From positions 56,187-61,268 of the forward strand of contig QBMP01000002.1 in the NCBI GenBank assembly GCA_003242115.1: a DNA stretch of 5,082 nucleotides, written 5' to 3'. The notes beneath the pieces were generated by a model, which was not told the origin of the DNA, did no database searches, and was given only the letters and a program-made list of their open reading frames with translations. A program made the translations under genes and the position numbers. The stretch comes from Phormidesmis priestleyi. Lineage in GTDB: Bacteria > Cyanobacteriota > Cyanobacteriia > Phormidesmidales > Phormidesmidaceae. The stretch's first letter is position 1; each line of letters opens with the position of its first letter. Shown here one piece after another: positions 1 to 5,082 of the stretch.

Positions 1-1
1 G

Positions 2-337
2 CCTGCCTTCAATGAATTTTATGCCAATAGAACCAACTGCCCGAGCCGGGTTGAGGCGCTGTGGGTGCTGGTGCAAATGGCGCGCTGGGGGCTAGTCCCC
101 TTTCCTCGCAACTGGATTGAGATTGTCGATAGAGTGAGACGATCTGACATTTACGCAGAGGCTGCTAGACAGCTCAATGTGCCTGGATTAGAGCCCGAAA
201 GAACCGCCTTTACGTTGTTTGATGGCAGCGTTTTTAGTCCAGATAATCCGGTGCAGTATCTGCGATCGCTCGACATCAAGCGAGAGATTAAAATCGAAGA
301 AGTCTCACTCGATTTGGTCGCTGCGCAGACGGTTTAG
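2..337 (+). CDS. nrtC: Nitrate ABC transporter NrtC, C-terminal NrtA-like domain (partial, 5' end outside window)
   Basis: The frame is open from the left edge to a TAG at 335-337, giving 111 visible residues. The GTG at 65 is an internal codon, because coding continues upstream of it. The visible part resembles the end of the NrtA/CmpA solute-binding fold: an early ALWVLVQMARWG stretch, then PFPRNW, a VRRSDIYAEAAR helix, and a late FDG..F.PDNP..YL segment. NrtA and CmpA are separate lipoproteins. NrtC and CmpC are ATPases with this domain fused to their C-terminus, where it is thought to have a regulatory, anion-sensing role on the cytoplasmic side. An nrtD-type ATPase gene starts 62 bases downstream on the same strand, which matches the usual nrtA-B-C-D order and favours NrtC over NrtA. 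The ATPase half is not visible, so NrtA, CmpA and CmpC are not strictly excluded. The family call rests on recalled similarity. There is one HIP1 site at 262-269. Confidence 0.75.
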   Translation, partial: PAFNEFYANRTNCPSRVEALWVLVQMARWGLVPFPRNWIEIVDRVRRSDIYAEAARQLNVPGLEPERTAFTLFDGSVFSPDNPVQYLRSLDIKREIKIEEVSLDLVAAQTV

Positions 338-399
338 AGGTGGCTTTATCTAGTTTTGTTTAGAGGCTGCTTCACTCGCTATTTATTCTGGTTACTTTC

Positions 400-1287
400 A
401 TGAACTCCATACCAGCGGCTGTTAATACGCTCCAAGATCAACAATTTATGAACGATTTGTCAACCGAACCTTTAAACAATTCGCCTGATAGCGCAGTTGG
501 CTTTTTAGAGATTGACGGCATTTCTAAAATTTATCAGACGGCGAAGGGGCCATATACGGTATTAGAAAACGTCAGTTTAACTGTGAATGAGGGCGAATTT
601 GTTTGCTTGATTGGTCATTCGGGCTGTGGTAAGTCTACGCTGTTGAATATGGTGTCTGGGCTAAGTAAGCCTACGGCTGGTCAGGTGCGGCTAAACAATC
701 AGCGGATTACGGAGCCGGGGCCAGATCGAATGGTGATTTTTCAAAATTACTGTTTGCTGCCCTGGAAAACCGCGTATGAAAATGTTTATTTGGCGGTTGA
801 GCAGGTTTATCCGAAAAAGTCTCCGCAAGAGAGAAAAGAGATTGCGCTAGAGCATTTAGAGCTAGTCGGACTCACCGACGCTATTCACAAGAAACCGACT
901 CAGCTTTCAGGCGGGATGAAGCAGCGAGTGGCCATCGCCCGCGCCCTCGCGACTCGCCCCGAAGTGCTGATTATGGATGAGCCTTTTGGCGCGTTAGACC
1001 CGATCACGCGCGAAGAAATGCAGGAAGAGCTGCTCAAAATTTGGATCAACCATCGCACCACCGTTTTGATGATCACCCATGATATTGATGAGGCCCTATT
1101 TTTAGCTGATCGCCTAGTAATGATGACCAACGGGCCGAGTGCTCATATCGGCGAAATCTTAGAGATTCCGTTCGCGCGGCCGAGAAAGCGCACTGAGGTG
1201 ATGAAAGACCCTCGCTATTACGAGTTGCGTAACTATGCGCTTGATTTTCTCTTTCGCCGGTTTGCCCATGATGATGCGTTGGAGTAA
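400..1287 (+). CDS. nrtD: Nitrate/nitrite ABC transporter ATP-binding protein NrtD
   Basis: This is a complete ABC ATPase of 295 residues that would power anion import from the cytoplasmic face of the NrtB permease, paired with NrtC. The motifs are intact: Walker A GHSGCGKST at 72-80, Q-loop Q115 in FQNYCLLPW, signature LSGGMKQR at 169-176, Walker B VLIMDE at 189-194, D-loop GALD at 197-200 and switch H227 in ITHD. The C-terminal stretch LRNYALDFLFRRFAHDD and the early AKGPYTVLENV match what I recall of cyanobacterial NrtD better than CmpD, but bicarbonate transport (CmpD) is possible. The family is usually about 275 residues, so this N-terminus is long. An in-frame ATG at 448 (Met17) would give 279 residues and is a serious alternative start. 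Neither ATG has a clear Shine-Dalgarno. The gene lies 62 bases (or 110) after nrtC with no visible terminator, so cotranscription is likely. It carries no HIP1 site. Confidence 0.85.
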   Translation: MNSIPAAVNTLQDQQFMNDLSTEPLNNSPDSAVGFLEIDGISKIYQTAKGPYTVLENVSLTVNEGEFVCLIGHSGCGKSTLLNMVSGLSKPTAGQVRLNNQRITEPGPDRMVIFQNYCLLPWKTAYENVYLAVEQVYPKKSPQERKEIALEHLELVGLTDAIHKKPTQLSGGMKQRVAIARALATRPEVLIMDEPFGALDPITREEMQEELLKIWINHRTTVLMITHDIDEALFLADRLVMMTNGPSAHIGEILEIPFARPRKRTEVMKDPRYYELRNYALDFLFRRFAHDDALE

Positions 1288-1338
1288 ATCAAAAATTAGG
1301 TCATACTAAGTAGCAACAGACTCCTTTTTCATGTTGCA

Positions 1339-1671
1339 ATGTTGATTGTGCTGGTAATTATTGCGATTGGCCTATCGCCTGCGGTGATTTCGGTGCTGCT
1401 AGGCAAGTACTCTCGCCAGCAGGTGCAGCAAAGCCTGCATCTGGCGGCTGATTATGCGGCCAATGAGCGGTTGCGCAGGCGGCCAGAGCGATCTTCTGTG
1501 AGAGTTTCGGCGCGATCGCACCACCCCGATGAGCACTATGTCGATGGCATGGGCTTTGTGATTGGCGATATTACCTGTCAGCTCAATGCCCGGTCGCCCT
1601 TTATTCGCTGCGCCCCCAATCCGCTTGGCCCCTGTGAGGGCTGTCGGGAGTATGAGGAAAAGGAGTATTAA
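1339..1671 (+). CDS. DUF6464-like small membrane-anchored four-cysteine protein
   Basis: The gene encodes 110 residues. Residues 1-22 form a hydrophobic N-terminal segment that is probably a membrane anchor. A basic, Gln/Arg-rich linker follows (about 23-62), then a compact C-terminal region with HYVDGMGFVIGDITC at 66-80 and CEGC at 99-102. The four cysteines C80, C91, C99 and C102 look like a metal or Fe-S site, or two disulfides. From memory this tail (Y..G.G..IGDI.C..NARS...RC..NP.GPC.GC) matches the cyanobacterial family DUF6464, whose function is unknown to me. A TAG at 1297-1299 closes the frame upstream, and ATG 1339 is the first usual start, though no Shine-Dalgarno is evident. The gene starts 51 bases after nrtD on the same strand, so it could be read through from that operon, but nothing shows a functional link. 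It ends in a 15-bp tandem duplication that includes its last codon and stop. There is a HIP1 site at 1512-1519. Confidence 0.75.
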   Translation: MLIVLVIIAIGLSPAVISVLLGKYSRQQVQQSLHLAADYAANERLRRRPERSSVRVSARSHHPDEHYVDGMGFVIGDITCQLNARSPFIRCAPNPLGPCEGCREYEEKEY

Positions 1672-1695
1672 GCGCAAAGATATTAAACGCAAAGA
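1666..1695. repeat. 15-bp tandem duplication at the 3' end of the DUF6464-like gene
   Basis: TATTAAGCGCAAAGA (1666-1680) is followed directly by TATTAAACGCAAAGA (1681-1695), with one mismatch. The first copy includes the last Tyr codon and the TAA stop of the upstream gene. The second copy lies in the 28-base convergent gap. Confidence 0.9.
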
Positions 1696-1699
1696 GTAC

Positions 1700-2944
1700 T
1701 CATGAGTCTGATGAGTCTGGGCGCGATCGCAGCCAGTATTTTATTTGCACAATCAGATCATCTACTTCACTTTCGAGGGTGAGATAGTGCACGCAGGCTC
1801 TGACACAGTTGGGCGAGAGTAAGATTCGCACATATATTTTCTGGGCTTCTAGCGATTCTACTAGGGCGCTGTGCCAATCGGGGCTGGGCTGGCCGTCACC
1901 ACCAAGTAGCTGAAAAGAGACTAGCCCCGATGGCGGTGGGCTTTGGGTCATCAGGCAAGCCACCTGGGGCAGGGCTTGCAACCCTGTCCACAACCGCTGG
2001 CTCAGGGTGCAAATGCGGGCATACCGAGCGGCGCTGTTGCCCCAAGTAGCCTGTACGGTCATTGCCTGCCGCAAAGCGCTCCATAGCGCATAGTCAGATG
2101 TTGCGACTTCAAACCGGCGTCCGTCTGGTTTCCAGCCCGTTGGCTGGGCTTCATCATTGACCTCGACGCTGCGCCAGCCAATGAAGGTCGGGGCCATTTC
2201 AGCCAAGACTTCTGGACGCACGTACAGCCCGCCGATGCCTGCTGGGCCGCACCACCATTTGTGCCCGGTAAAGGCGTAGTAATCTGCCTTAGTTTCGGGC
2301 AGCGTCCAACCGGGCTGATCGAGTGGTAGTACACCAACTGACTGGGCGGCATCAACGAGTACTCTGGTATGCGGGGCGTTGGCATGACAGCAGGCGACGA
2401 TTTCACGCAGGGGCAGCACCTGTCCGGTATTCCATAAAATGTGGCTGATGATTACTAGCCTCGTATTGGGGCTGAGCGCCTGCTCAATCACGGCGATTGG
2501 ATCGCCGCCGTTGCGGGTGTCTGCTAGGGCGCAAGTGCTGACTTCTAGGCCATAGCGGCGGCTGATTTCGGCTACAGCCGCGACGACGCCAGGATGTTCA
2601 CAATCGCCTAGCAGAATGCGATCGCCCTTTTGCCACGGCAGTCCCCACAGAGGAATATTGCAGCCAATGGTGACGTTTTCGGTGAGGGTAATGGTCTGAG
2701 ATGATGCGCCTAACGCTTGCGCTATGGCGGCTCGGACGCTTTCGCCTTCAGTGAGCAGCCACTGGTATATGGCATTGGCAAAGGGGCCTTCGGTCTGAAT
2801 TTTTTGCTGGGCTTGGGTGAAGGCAGCGATCGCGCTATCGGCCATTGGCCCCTGCCCGCCATAGTTAAAATAGCGTTTGCCTAGCAGTGACGAAAATCCT
2901 TGCTGAGCGTTCATATCTAGCGTTTCAGACGTTTTAGCAGCCAA
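1700..2944 (-). CDS. PLP-dependent L-cysteine/cystine C-S lyase (C-DES type, class V aminotransferase fold)
   Basis: The gene encodes 414 residues of a fold-type I, class V aminotransferase. C-DES enzymes cleave cystine or cysteine to pyruvate, ammonia and (per)sulfide, which can feed Fe-S cluster assembly in the cytoplasm. Visible landmarks are YFNYGGQG at 25-32, the TENVT phosphate-binding segment at 88-92, DCEHPG at 114-119 (H117 should stack on PLP), SHILWNTGQ at 167-175, VDAAQ at 197-201 (D198 to the pyridine nitrogen) and FTGHKWW at 225-231 with Schiff-base K229. R382 in CVRACVHY is a candidate substrate-carboxylate arginine. The FNYGGQG, LWNTGQV and GHKW motifs match recalled Synechocystis C-DES rather than IscS or SufS, and I see no SufS/IscS catalytic-cysteine loop. 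The start is TTG at 2944-2942, chosen because AAGGAG (plus-strand 2955-2960) lies 10 bases upstream. An in-frame ATG ten codons later (Met11) lacks such a site. A good promoter lies upstream. Substrate preference is inferred; desulfurase-like or isomerase-like activity is less likely. Confidence 0.85.
   Translation of the reverse strand: MAAKTSETLDMNAQQGFSSLLGKRYFNYGGQGPMADSAIAAFTQAQQKIQTEGPFANAIYQWLLTEGESVRAAIAQALGASSQTITLTENVTIGCNIPLWGLPWQKGDRILLGDCEHPGVVAAVAEISRRYGLEVSTCALADTRNGGDPIAVIEQALSPNTRLVIISHILWNTGQVLPLREIVACCHANAPHTRVLVDAAQSVGVLPLDQPGWTLPETKADYYAFTGHKWWCGPAGIGGLYVRPEVLAEMAPTFIGWRSVEVNDEAQPTGWKPDGRRFEVATSDYALWSALRQAMTVQATWGNSAARYARICTLSQRLWTGLQALPQVACLMTQSPPPSGLVSFQLLGGDGQPSPDWHSALVESLEAQKIYVRILLSPNCVRACVHYLTLESEVDDLIVQIKYWLRSRPDSSDS
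1702..1719. repeat. 9-bp tandem duplication inside the C-S lyase 3' end
   Basis: ATGAGTCTG occurs twice in a row (1702-1710 and 1711-1719). On the minus strand it overlaps the last codons of the lyase gene and accounts for the repeated Asp-Ser residues at its C-terminus (DSSDS). Nine bases keep the frame. Confidence 0.85.
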
Positions 2945-2954
2945 CGTAACCTGT

Positions 2955-2960
2955 CTCCTT
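2955..2960 (-). promoter_or_regulatory. Shine-Dalgarno AAGGAG for the C-S lyase
   Basis: On the minus strand AAGGAG sits 10 bases before TTG 2944. It decides in favour of the TTG start over the ATG ten codons downstream. Confidence 0.65.
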
Positions 2961-2962
2961 AC

Positions 2963-2998
2963 TAAGTGCGATATTAAGTGCGATATTAAGTGCGATCG
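2963..2998. repeat. 12-bp tandem repeat, three copies, in the divergent spacer
   Basis: TAAGTGCGATAT occurs at 2963-2974 and 2975-2986, followed by TAAGTGCGATCG at 2987-2998. The last copy differs at two bases and runs into a HIP1 site (2992-2999). Read on the minus strand, the repeat junctions create TAATAT hexamers 12 bases apart. Confidence 0.9.
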
Positions 2999-3011
2999 CG
3001 CAACCTTTCAA
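2983..3011 (-). promoter_or_regulatory. Sigma70-type promoter of the C-S lyase gene
   Basis: On the minus strand the -35 hexamer TTGAAA (plus-strand 3006-3011) and the -10 hexamer TAATAT (2983-2988) are separated by exactly 17 bases. Each hexamer has five of six consensus bases. The start point should fall near 2976, giving a leader of about 32 bases that contains the AAGGAG site. A HIP1 palindrome (2992-2999) lies inside the spacer. A second TAATAT (2971-2976), made by the 12-bp repeat, lies 12 bases further downstream but has no -35 at proper spacing. The call rests on sequence match and position only. Confidence 0.6.
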
Positions 3012-3080
3012 AATAACTATAGGCACTAGCGCCACCATAAGCTCTAAACTCATTGAGGCATCTTGCAATCCAATCTGTCC

Positions 3081-3617
3081 ATGCGAAACCTTTCTCTTTT
3101 CTCCTTACTCATTTTCCTGTTGGCTGGCTGCAATCCCCCGGCTTCGCAGTGTAAACAATTCGCGGCGGTCACGCAGCAATCGACGAGCATTCGAGAAGCG
3201 TTTGATCAAGATATTGAAACGGCTCAGGTGAAGCTATCGGGGGCTCAGAGCCTCAGCGATTTGCAGGGCGGTGCGAAGGATTATGCGGCTGCGGTGAATA
3301 AGGTAATTGCTCAGCTCAACACCATGACGCAGGCGTTTGAGCAAATTAATATTACCGATGAGCAGCTGAGTGAATATCGCAGTCAGTATCTCTCATTTGT
3401 GGAAGGGTCTAAAAGCGCTTTGACGGAGGCAAATGGGGCGATGCAGATGGTGATTGAATCGAAGAATGAGAGAGATTTTAGAGCGATTTTTGGCACGTTT
3501 ACGGCTCAGAGCGATCGCGCTTACAACAAGCTCAAGGCGTTGGATACTCAGGAAAATGAGATTCTCACGCAGCTCAATAGCTATTGCACAGAATCAGTTG
3601 GTTTACCTAAGTCATAG
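3081..3617 (+). CDS. Small lipoprotein of unknown function
   Basis: From ATG 3081 the product has 178 residues. It opens with a short type II signal peptide: MRN, a Leu/Phe-rich core, then the lipobox LAGC. The lipidated Cys is residue 17 and is followed by Asn, so the mature protein should be membrane-anchored and face the periplasm. The mature part looks mostly helical and Gln/Ala/Glu-rich, without enzyme motifs. The only other cysteines are C24, just after the anchor, and C169, near the C-terminus; they could form a disulfide joining the two ends of a helical bundle. I do not recognise the family. An in-frame TTG at 3063 would add six residues; GAGG (3055-3058) lies only four bases before it. 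I prefer the ATG because it gives a standard signal peptide, although it has no clear Shine-Dalgarno. The gene is divergent from the C-S lyase across the repeat-bearing spacer. I could not identify a promoter of its own. There is a HIP1 site at 3511-3518. Confidence 0.75.
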   Translation: MRNLSLFSLLIFLLAGCNPPASQCKQFAAVTQQSTSIREAFDQDIETAQVKLSGAQSLSDLQGGAKDYAAAVNKVIAQLNTMTQAFEQINITDEQLSEYRSQYLSFVEGSKSALTEANGAMQMVIESKNERDFRAIFGTFTAQSDRAYNKLKALDTQENEILTQLNSYCTESVGLPKS

Positions 3618-3765
3618 CTGAGCGTTCAGGTGCTTGTTTTGGGTCATTGGTGCGCCGATTAGTGTTGTGCAGTTCTAAAAGTAGGCGCTGGATATTCTGC
3701 TGCACGGCGTCAAAACACTGGTTTGATGCTTGAATTGAGGCATCAAGCTGACAAATCGTTGACAA
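3607..3765 (-). other. Candidate small minus-strand ORF starting within an 11-bp repeat (doubtful)
   Basis: In the gap between the lipoprotein and glycosyltransferase genes one minus-strand frame reads 52 residues from a TTG at 3765-3763 to a TAG at 3609-3607. It overlaps the lipoprotein 3' end by 11 bases. The peptide contains helix-like stretches such as CQLDASIQASNQ and FDAVQQNIQRLLLEL with a polar tail. No Shine-Dalgarno serves this TTG. Another TTG (3788-3786), with GGAGG four bases upstream, is out of frame by exactly the amount that removing one 11-bp repeat would correct; as it stands, that frame stops at 3675. It could be a small gene, a decayed one, or chance. I recognise no family. 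Confidence 0.2.
3723..3746. other. Inverted repeat (9-bp stem, 6-base loop)
   Basis: TTGATGCTT (3723-3731) pairs with AGGCATCAA (3738-3746), with one G-T wobble and a six-base loop. It lies about 105 bases after the lipoprotein stop and 60 bases after the glycosyltransferase stop. No T-tract follows on either strand, so it is at best a weak transcription-end or RNA-stability element. Confidence 0.4.
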
Positions 3766-3786
3766 GTCGTTGACAAGTCGTTGACC
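3750..3786. repeat. 11-bp tandem repeat, about 3.4 copies
   Basis: GACAAATCGTT (3750-3760), GACAAGTCGTT (3761-3771) and GACAAGTCGTT (3772-3782) are followed by a partial GACC. The unit length is not a multiple of three, so each gain or loss would shift any reading frame crossing it. It lies 20 bases beyond the glycosyltransferase stop. Confidence 0.9.
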
Positions 3787-3805
3787 AAAGGCCCTCCGGT
3801 AGCGG

Positions 3806-5082
3806 CTACTCGCACCGATATTGTTGCTGTTGAGCTCCCTTAGTCTCTATCAGTTCGCCCACGGGCATGCAAGCCTGCTGAGGCAAATTGACCCTAGACG
3901 GAAAAGGGCGATCGCGGTGTATTTCAACGAGCCAAAGGGTTTGCGGTTTGTTCGCAGGCGTGTCGATATTCTCAGGCTGCCAAACCTCAGATGACGGGGC
4001 GGGCTTGCTAAAGCCCACTAGCATATTGGTTTTACGAGGAACGGCCAGAATATAACTGAGCGCACGAGCCTGATTATCAGGTTGCTGAGGGCTCATGAGC
4101 ACCAGGATCGGCTCAGCCCCCGTGGCTAAGCGTTGGCCTACTTGCTCAGGGAGGTTGGGTTTGAACAACGCTAGATCATAGGCAATGACAGACTGGCTCA
4201 CTATGCCAGCAGCGATCGCCACCGCTAGAACCCACTGTGGGCGACGGGCCAATGCCGCCGCCGCGATCACCGTCACCGCCGGGTAAAGCGGAAAAAAATA
4301 GCGGGGAGCCACGGTGAGATCTTTACCCAGCCCATAGACAATGGCCAATATAATCAAGAATACGCCCAGACTGTAGCGGACCAATACTCTATTCAATACT
4401 GGGTATAGATCTGTCCTGCTCGAATCGACATGGGTTACTGAGCGCCAGCCCAGAATTCCCTGCCATAGCATCAGTCCAAATACGCCGAGCATCAGCAAAG
4501 CAGATGGAATGCTAACCCAGGCGGAAACTTCCTCTACCGGCAGCAGGATCAGCATAAACACACCAGCAGCTAGAGACTGAATCCAGGGCAATAGGATAGT
4601 CTGCCACCAGGGCATCGTGCGGCTCAGCCAATCAACACGGCTCAGCAAATCAGATTCACCGCTTTGAGCATTGCTCAAAAACAAAGGCAATAGGGGAAGA
4701 TATAAAAGGATAGTCAGCCCCATCGCTCCTACCCAATCTAACCAGGCCGAATCTAACCAGGAAGCACGCTGCCCAGCGTTGAAACGGCGTTGCCAGAGCC
4801 AGATCGCGCTCCATCCCCACTGGGAAAGCACACAAAATCCATAGAAGTAATGAACCCAAACGCCAAGCCCATTGAGCACTATCCAGGCCAACCAGCGGTA
4901 TTTTGACCGATCGCCCTGTATCAGCGCGACCCATTGGATTAAAGAAAACAGGGCGATCGCAACCGCAAAACCGTAATGCCTAGATTCTTGCGATAGATAA
5001 ATGCCGTAGGGAGAGACTGCCATAAGTCCTGCTGCCCAAAGTCCCGCTTTCGTCCCAGCTACCCGGCGGCCCAGGTAATAGC
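3806..5082 (-). CDS. GT39/PMT_2-like integral membrane glycosyltransferase (partial, N-terminus outside window)
   Basis: The frame stays open to the right edge. The 19 codons before ATG 5023 read as a typical family sequence (YYLGRRVAGTKAGLWAAGL), so 5023 is an internal Met and the true start is outside the window. About 424 residues are visible. Numbering from Met 5023, YLSQESRHY at 9-17 matches the Y.Q..R.Y motif of PMT/ArnT-like enzymes, and APRYFFPLYPA at 239-249 is the usual PRY..P..P segment. About eight hydrophobic helices are visible: near 18-36, two in 44-77, then 97-117, 142-161, 172-192, 217-232, and 244-283 (possibly two). A soluble tail follows (about 290-405), probably periplasmic, with a Cys pair at C385 and C404. 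These enzymes transfer a sugar from a polyprenyl-phosphate donor to a lipid, glycan or protein; the acceptor cannot be told here. The catalytic acidic residues of the first periplasmic loop would lie in the missing part. It ends convergently with the lipoprotein gene. HIP1 sites are at 3908, 4212 and 4953. Confidence 0.8.
   Translation of the reverse strand, partial: YYLGRRVAGTKAGLWAAGLMAVSPYGIYLSQESRHYGFAVAIALFSLIQWVALIQGDRSKYRWLAWIVLNGLGVWVHYFYGFCVLSQWGWSAIWLWQRRFNAGQRASWLDSAWLDWVGAMGLTILLYLPLLPLFLSNAQSGESDLLSRVDWLSRTMPWWQTILLPWIQSLAAGVFMLILLPVEEVSAWVSIPSALLMLGVFGLMLWQGILGWRSVTHVDSSRTDLYPVLNRVLVRYSLGVFLIILAIVYGLGKDLTVAPRYFFPLYPAVTVIAAAALARRPQWVLAVAIAAGIVSQSVIAYDLALFKPNLPEQVGQRLATGAEPILVLMSPQQPDNQARALSYILAVPRKTNMLVGFSKPAPSSEVWQPENIDTPANKPQTLWLVEIHRDRPFPSRVNLPQQACMPVGELIETKGAQQQQYRCE

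Noticed and set aside
65..337. A separate 90-residue gene starting at GTG 65
   Set aside because: The same frame is open and family-like back to the window edge, so this is the C-terminal piece of a longer gene.
900..1130. Minus-strand frame inside nrtD
   Set aside because: It lies antisense to an intact ABC ATPase with all motifs and has no recognisable protein features.
1288..1338. Terminator after nrtD or promoter for the DUF6464-like gene
   Set aside because: No stem-loop with a T-tract and no -35/-10 pair at proper spacing could be found in these 51 bases.
1399..1692. Minus-strand frame opposite the DUF6464-like gene
   Set aside because: The plus-strand product has a coherent membrane segment and cysteine motif. 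The antisense frame does not.
1698..1707. Palindrome ACTCATGAGT as a bidirectional terminator
   Set aside because: It is a 5-bp perfect palindrome without a loop or T-tract. It is too short for a terminator and is explained by the local repeats.
1896..2406. Two short minus-strand frames within the C-S lyase gene
   Set aside because: They are out-of-frame shadows of a complete PLP enzyme with intact active-site residues.
2946..2962. Possible NtcA box (GTA-N8-TAC) upstream of the C-S lyase
   Set aside because: The GTA and TAC are 11 bases apart, not 8, and overlap the Shine-Dalgarno, so it is not a credible NtcA site.
4656..4934. Short minus-strand frame inside the glycosyltransferase gene
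   Set aside because: It is an out-of-frame shadow of a clearly hydrophobic, helix-rich membrane protein.
3806..5023. A complete 405-residue glycosyltransferase starting at ATG 5023
   Set aside because: Nineteen further in-frame codons upstream look like the same family and no stop intervenes. The catalytic N-terminal region would otherwise be missing.

Overview
The window looks like cyanobacterial chromosome of moderate GC. The palindrome GCGATCGC (HIP1) occurs ten times in about 5 kb (at 262, 1512, 1723, 2618, 2826, 2992, 3511, 3908, 4212 and 4953). Chance would give well under one copy, and this enrichment is a cyanobacterial signature. The gene content agrees: an NrtC/NrtD-type transporter, a cyanobacterial C-DES-type cysteine/cystine lyase and a DUF6464-like small protein.

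Layout. Bases 2-337 (+) are the 3' end of a gene whose product ends in an NrtA-like solute-binding domain, most likely nrtC. The nrtD-type ATPase gene follows (400-1287, +), so the left edge is the distal part of a nitrate/nitrite (less likely bicarbonate) ABC-transporter operon. A small membrane-anchored four-cysteine protein follows (1339-1671, +). It converges, across a 28-base gap full of short duplications, on a PLP-dependent C-S lyase gene (1700-2944, -). The lyase gene is divergent from a lipoprotein gene (3081-3617, +); the shared spacer holds a good promoter for the lyase, overlapped by a 12-bp tandem repeat. The right edge is a polytopic GT39/PMT_2-like glycosyltransferase (3806 to beyond 5082, -), whose N-terminus lies outside the window.

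The genes do not form one obvious system. NrtC and NrtD would energise uptake of an inorganic nitrogen anion. The lyase would release sulfur from cysteine or cystine. The lipoprotein and glycosyltransferase belong to the cell envelope. Links between these modules are not visible in the sequence.

The most unusual non-coding feature is a set of short tandem repeats at three gene junctions: 15 bp and 9 bp at 1666-1719, 12 bp at 2963-2998, and 11 bp at 3750-3786. One of them duplicates a promoter -10 element. Another lies at the start of a possible small minus-strand ORF, where its copy number would set the reading frame. I see no convincing previously undescribed multi-gene system, RNA gene, CRISPR array or insertion sequence.
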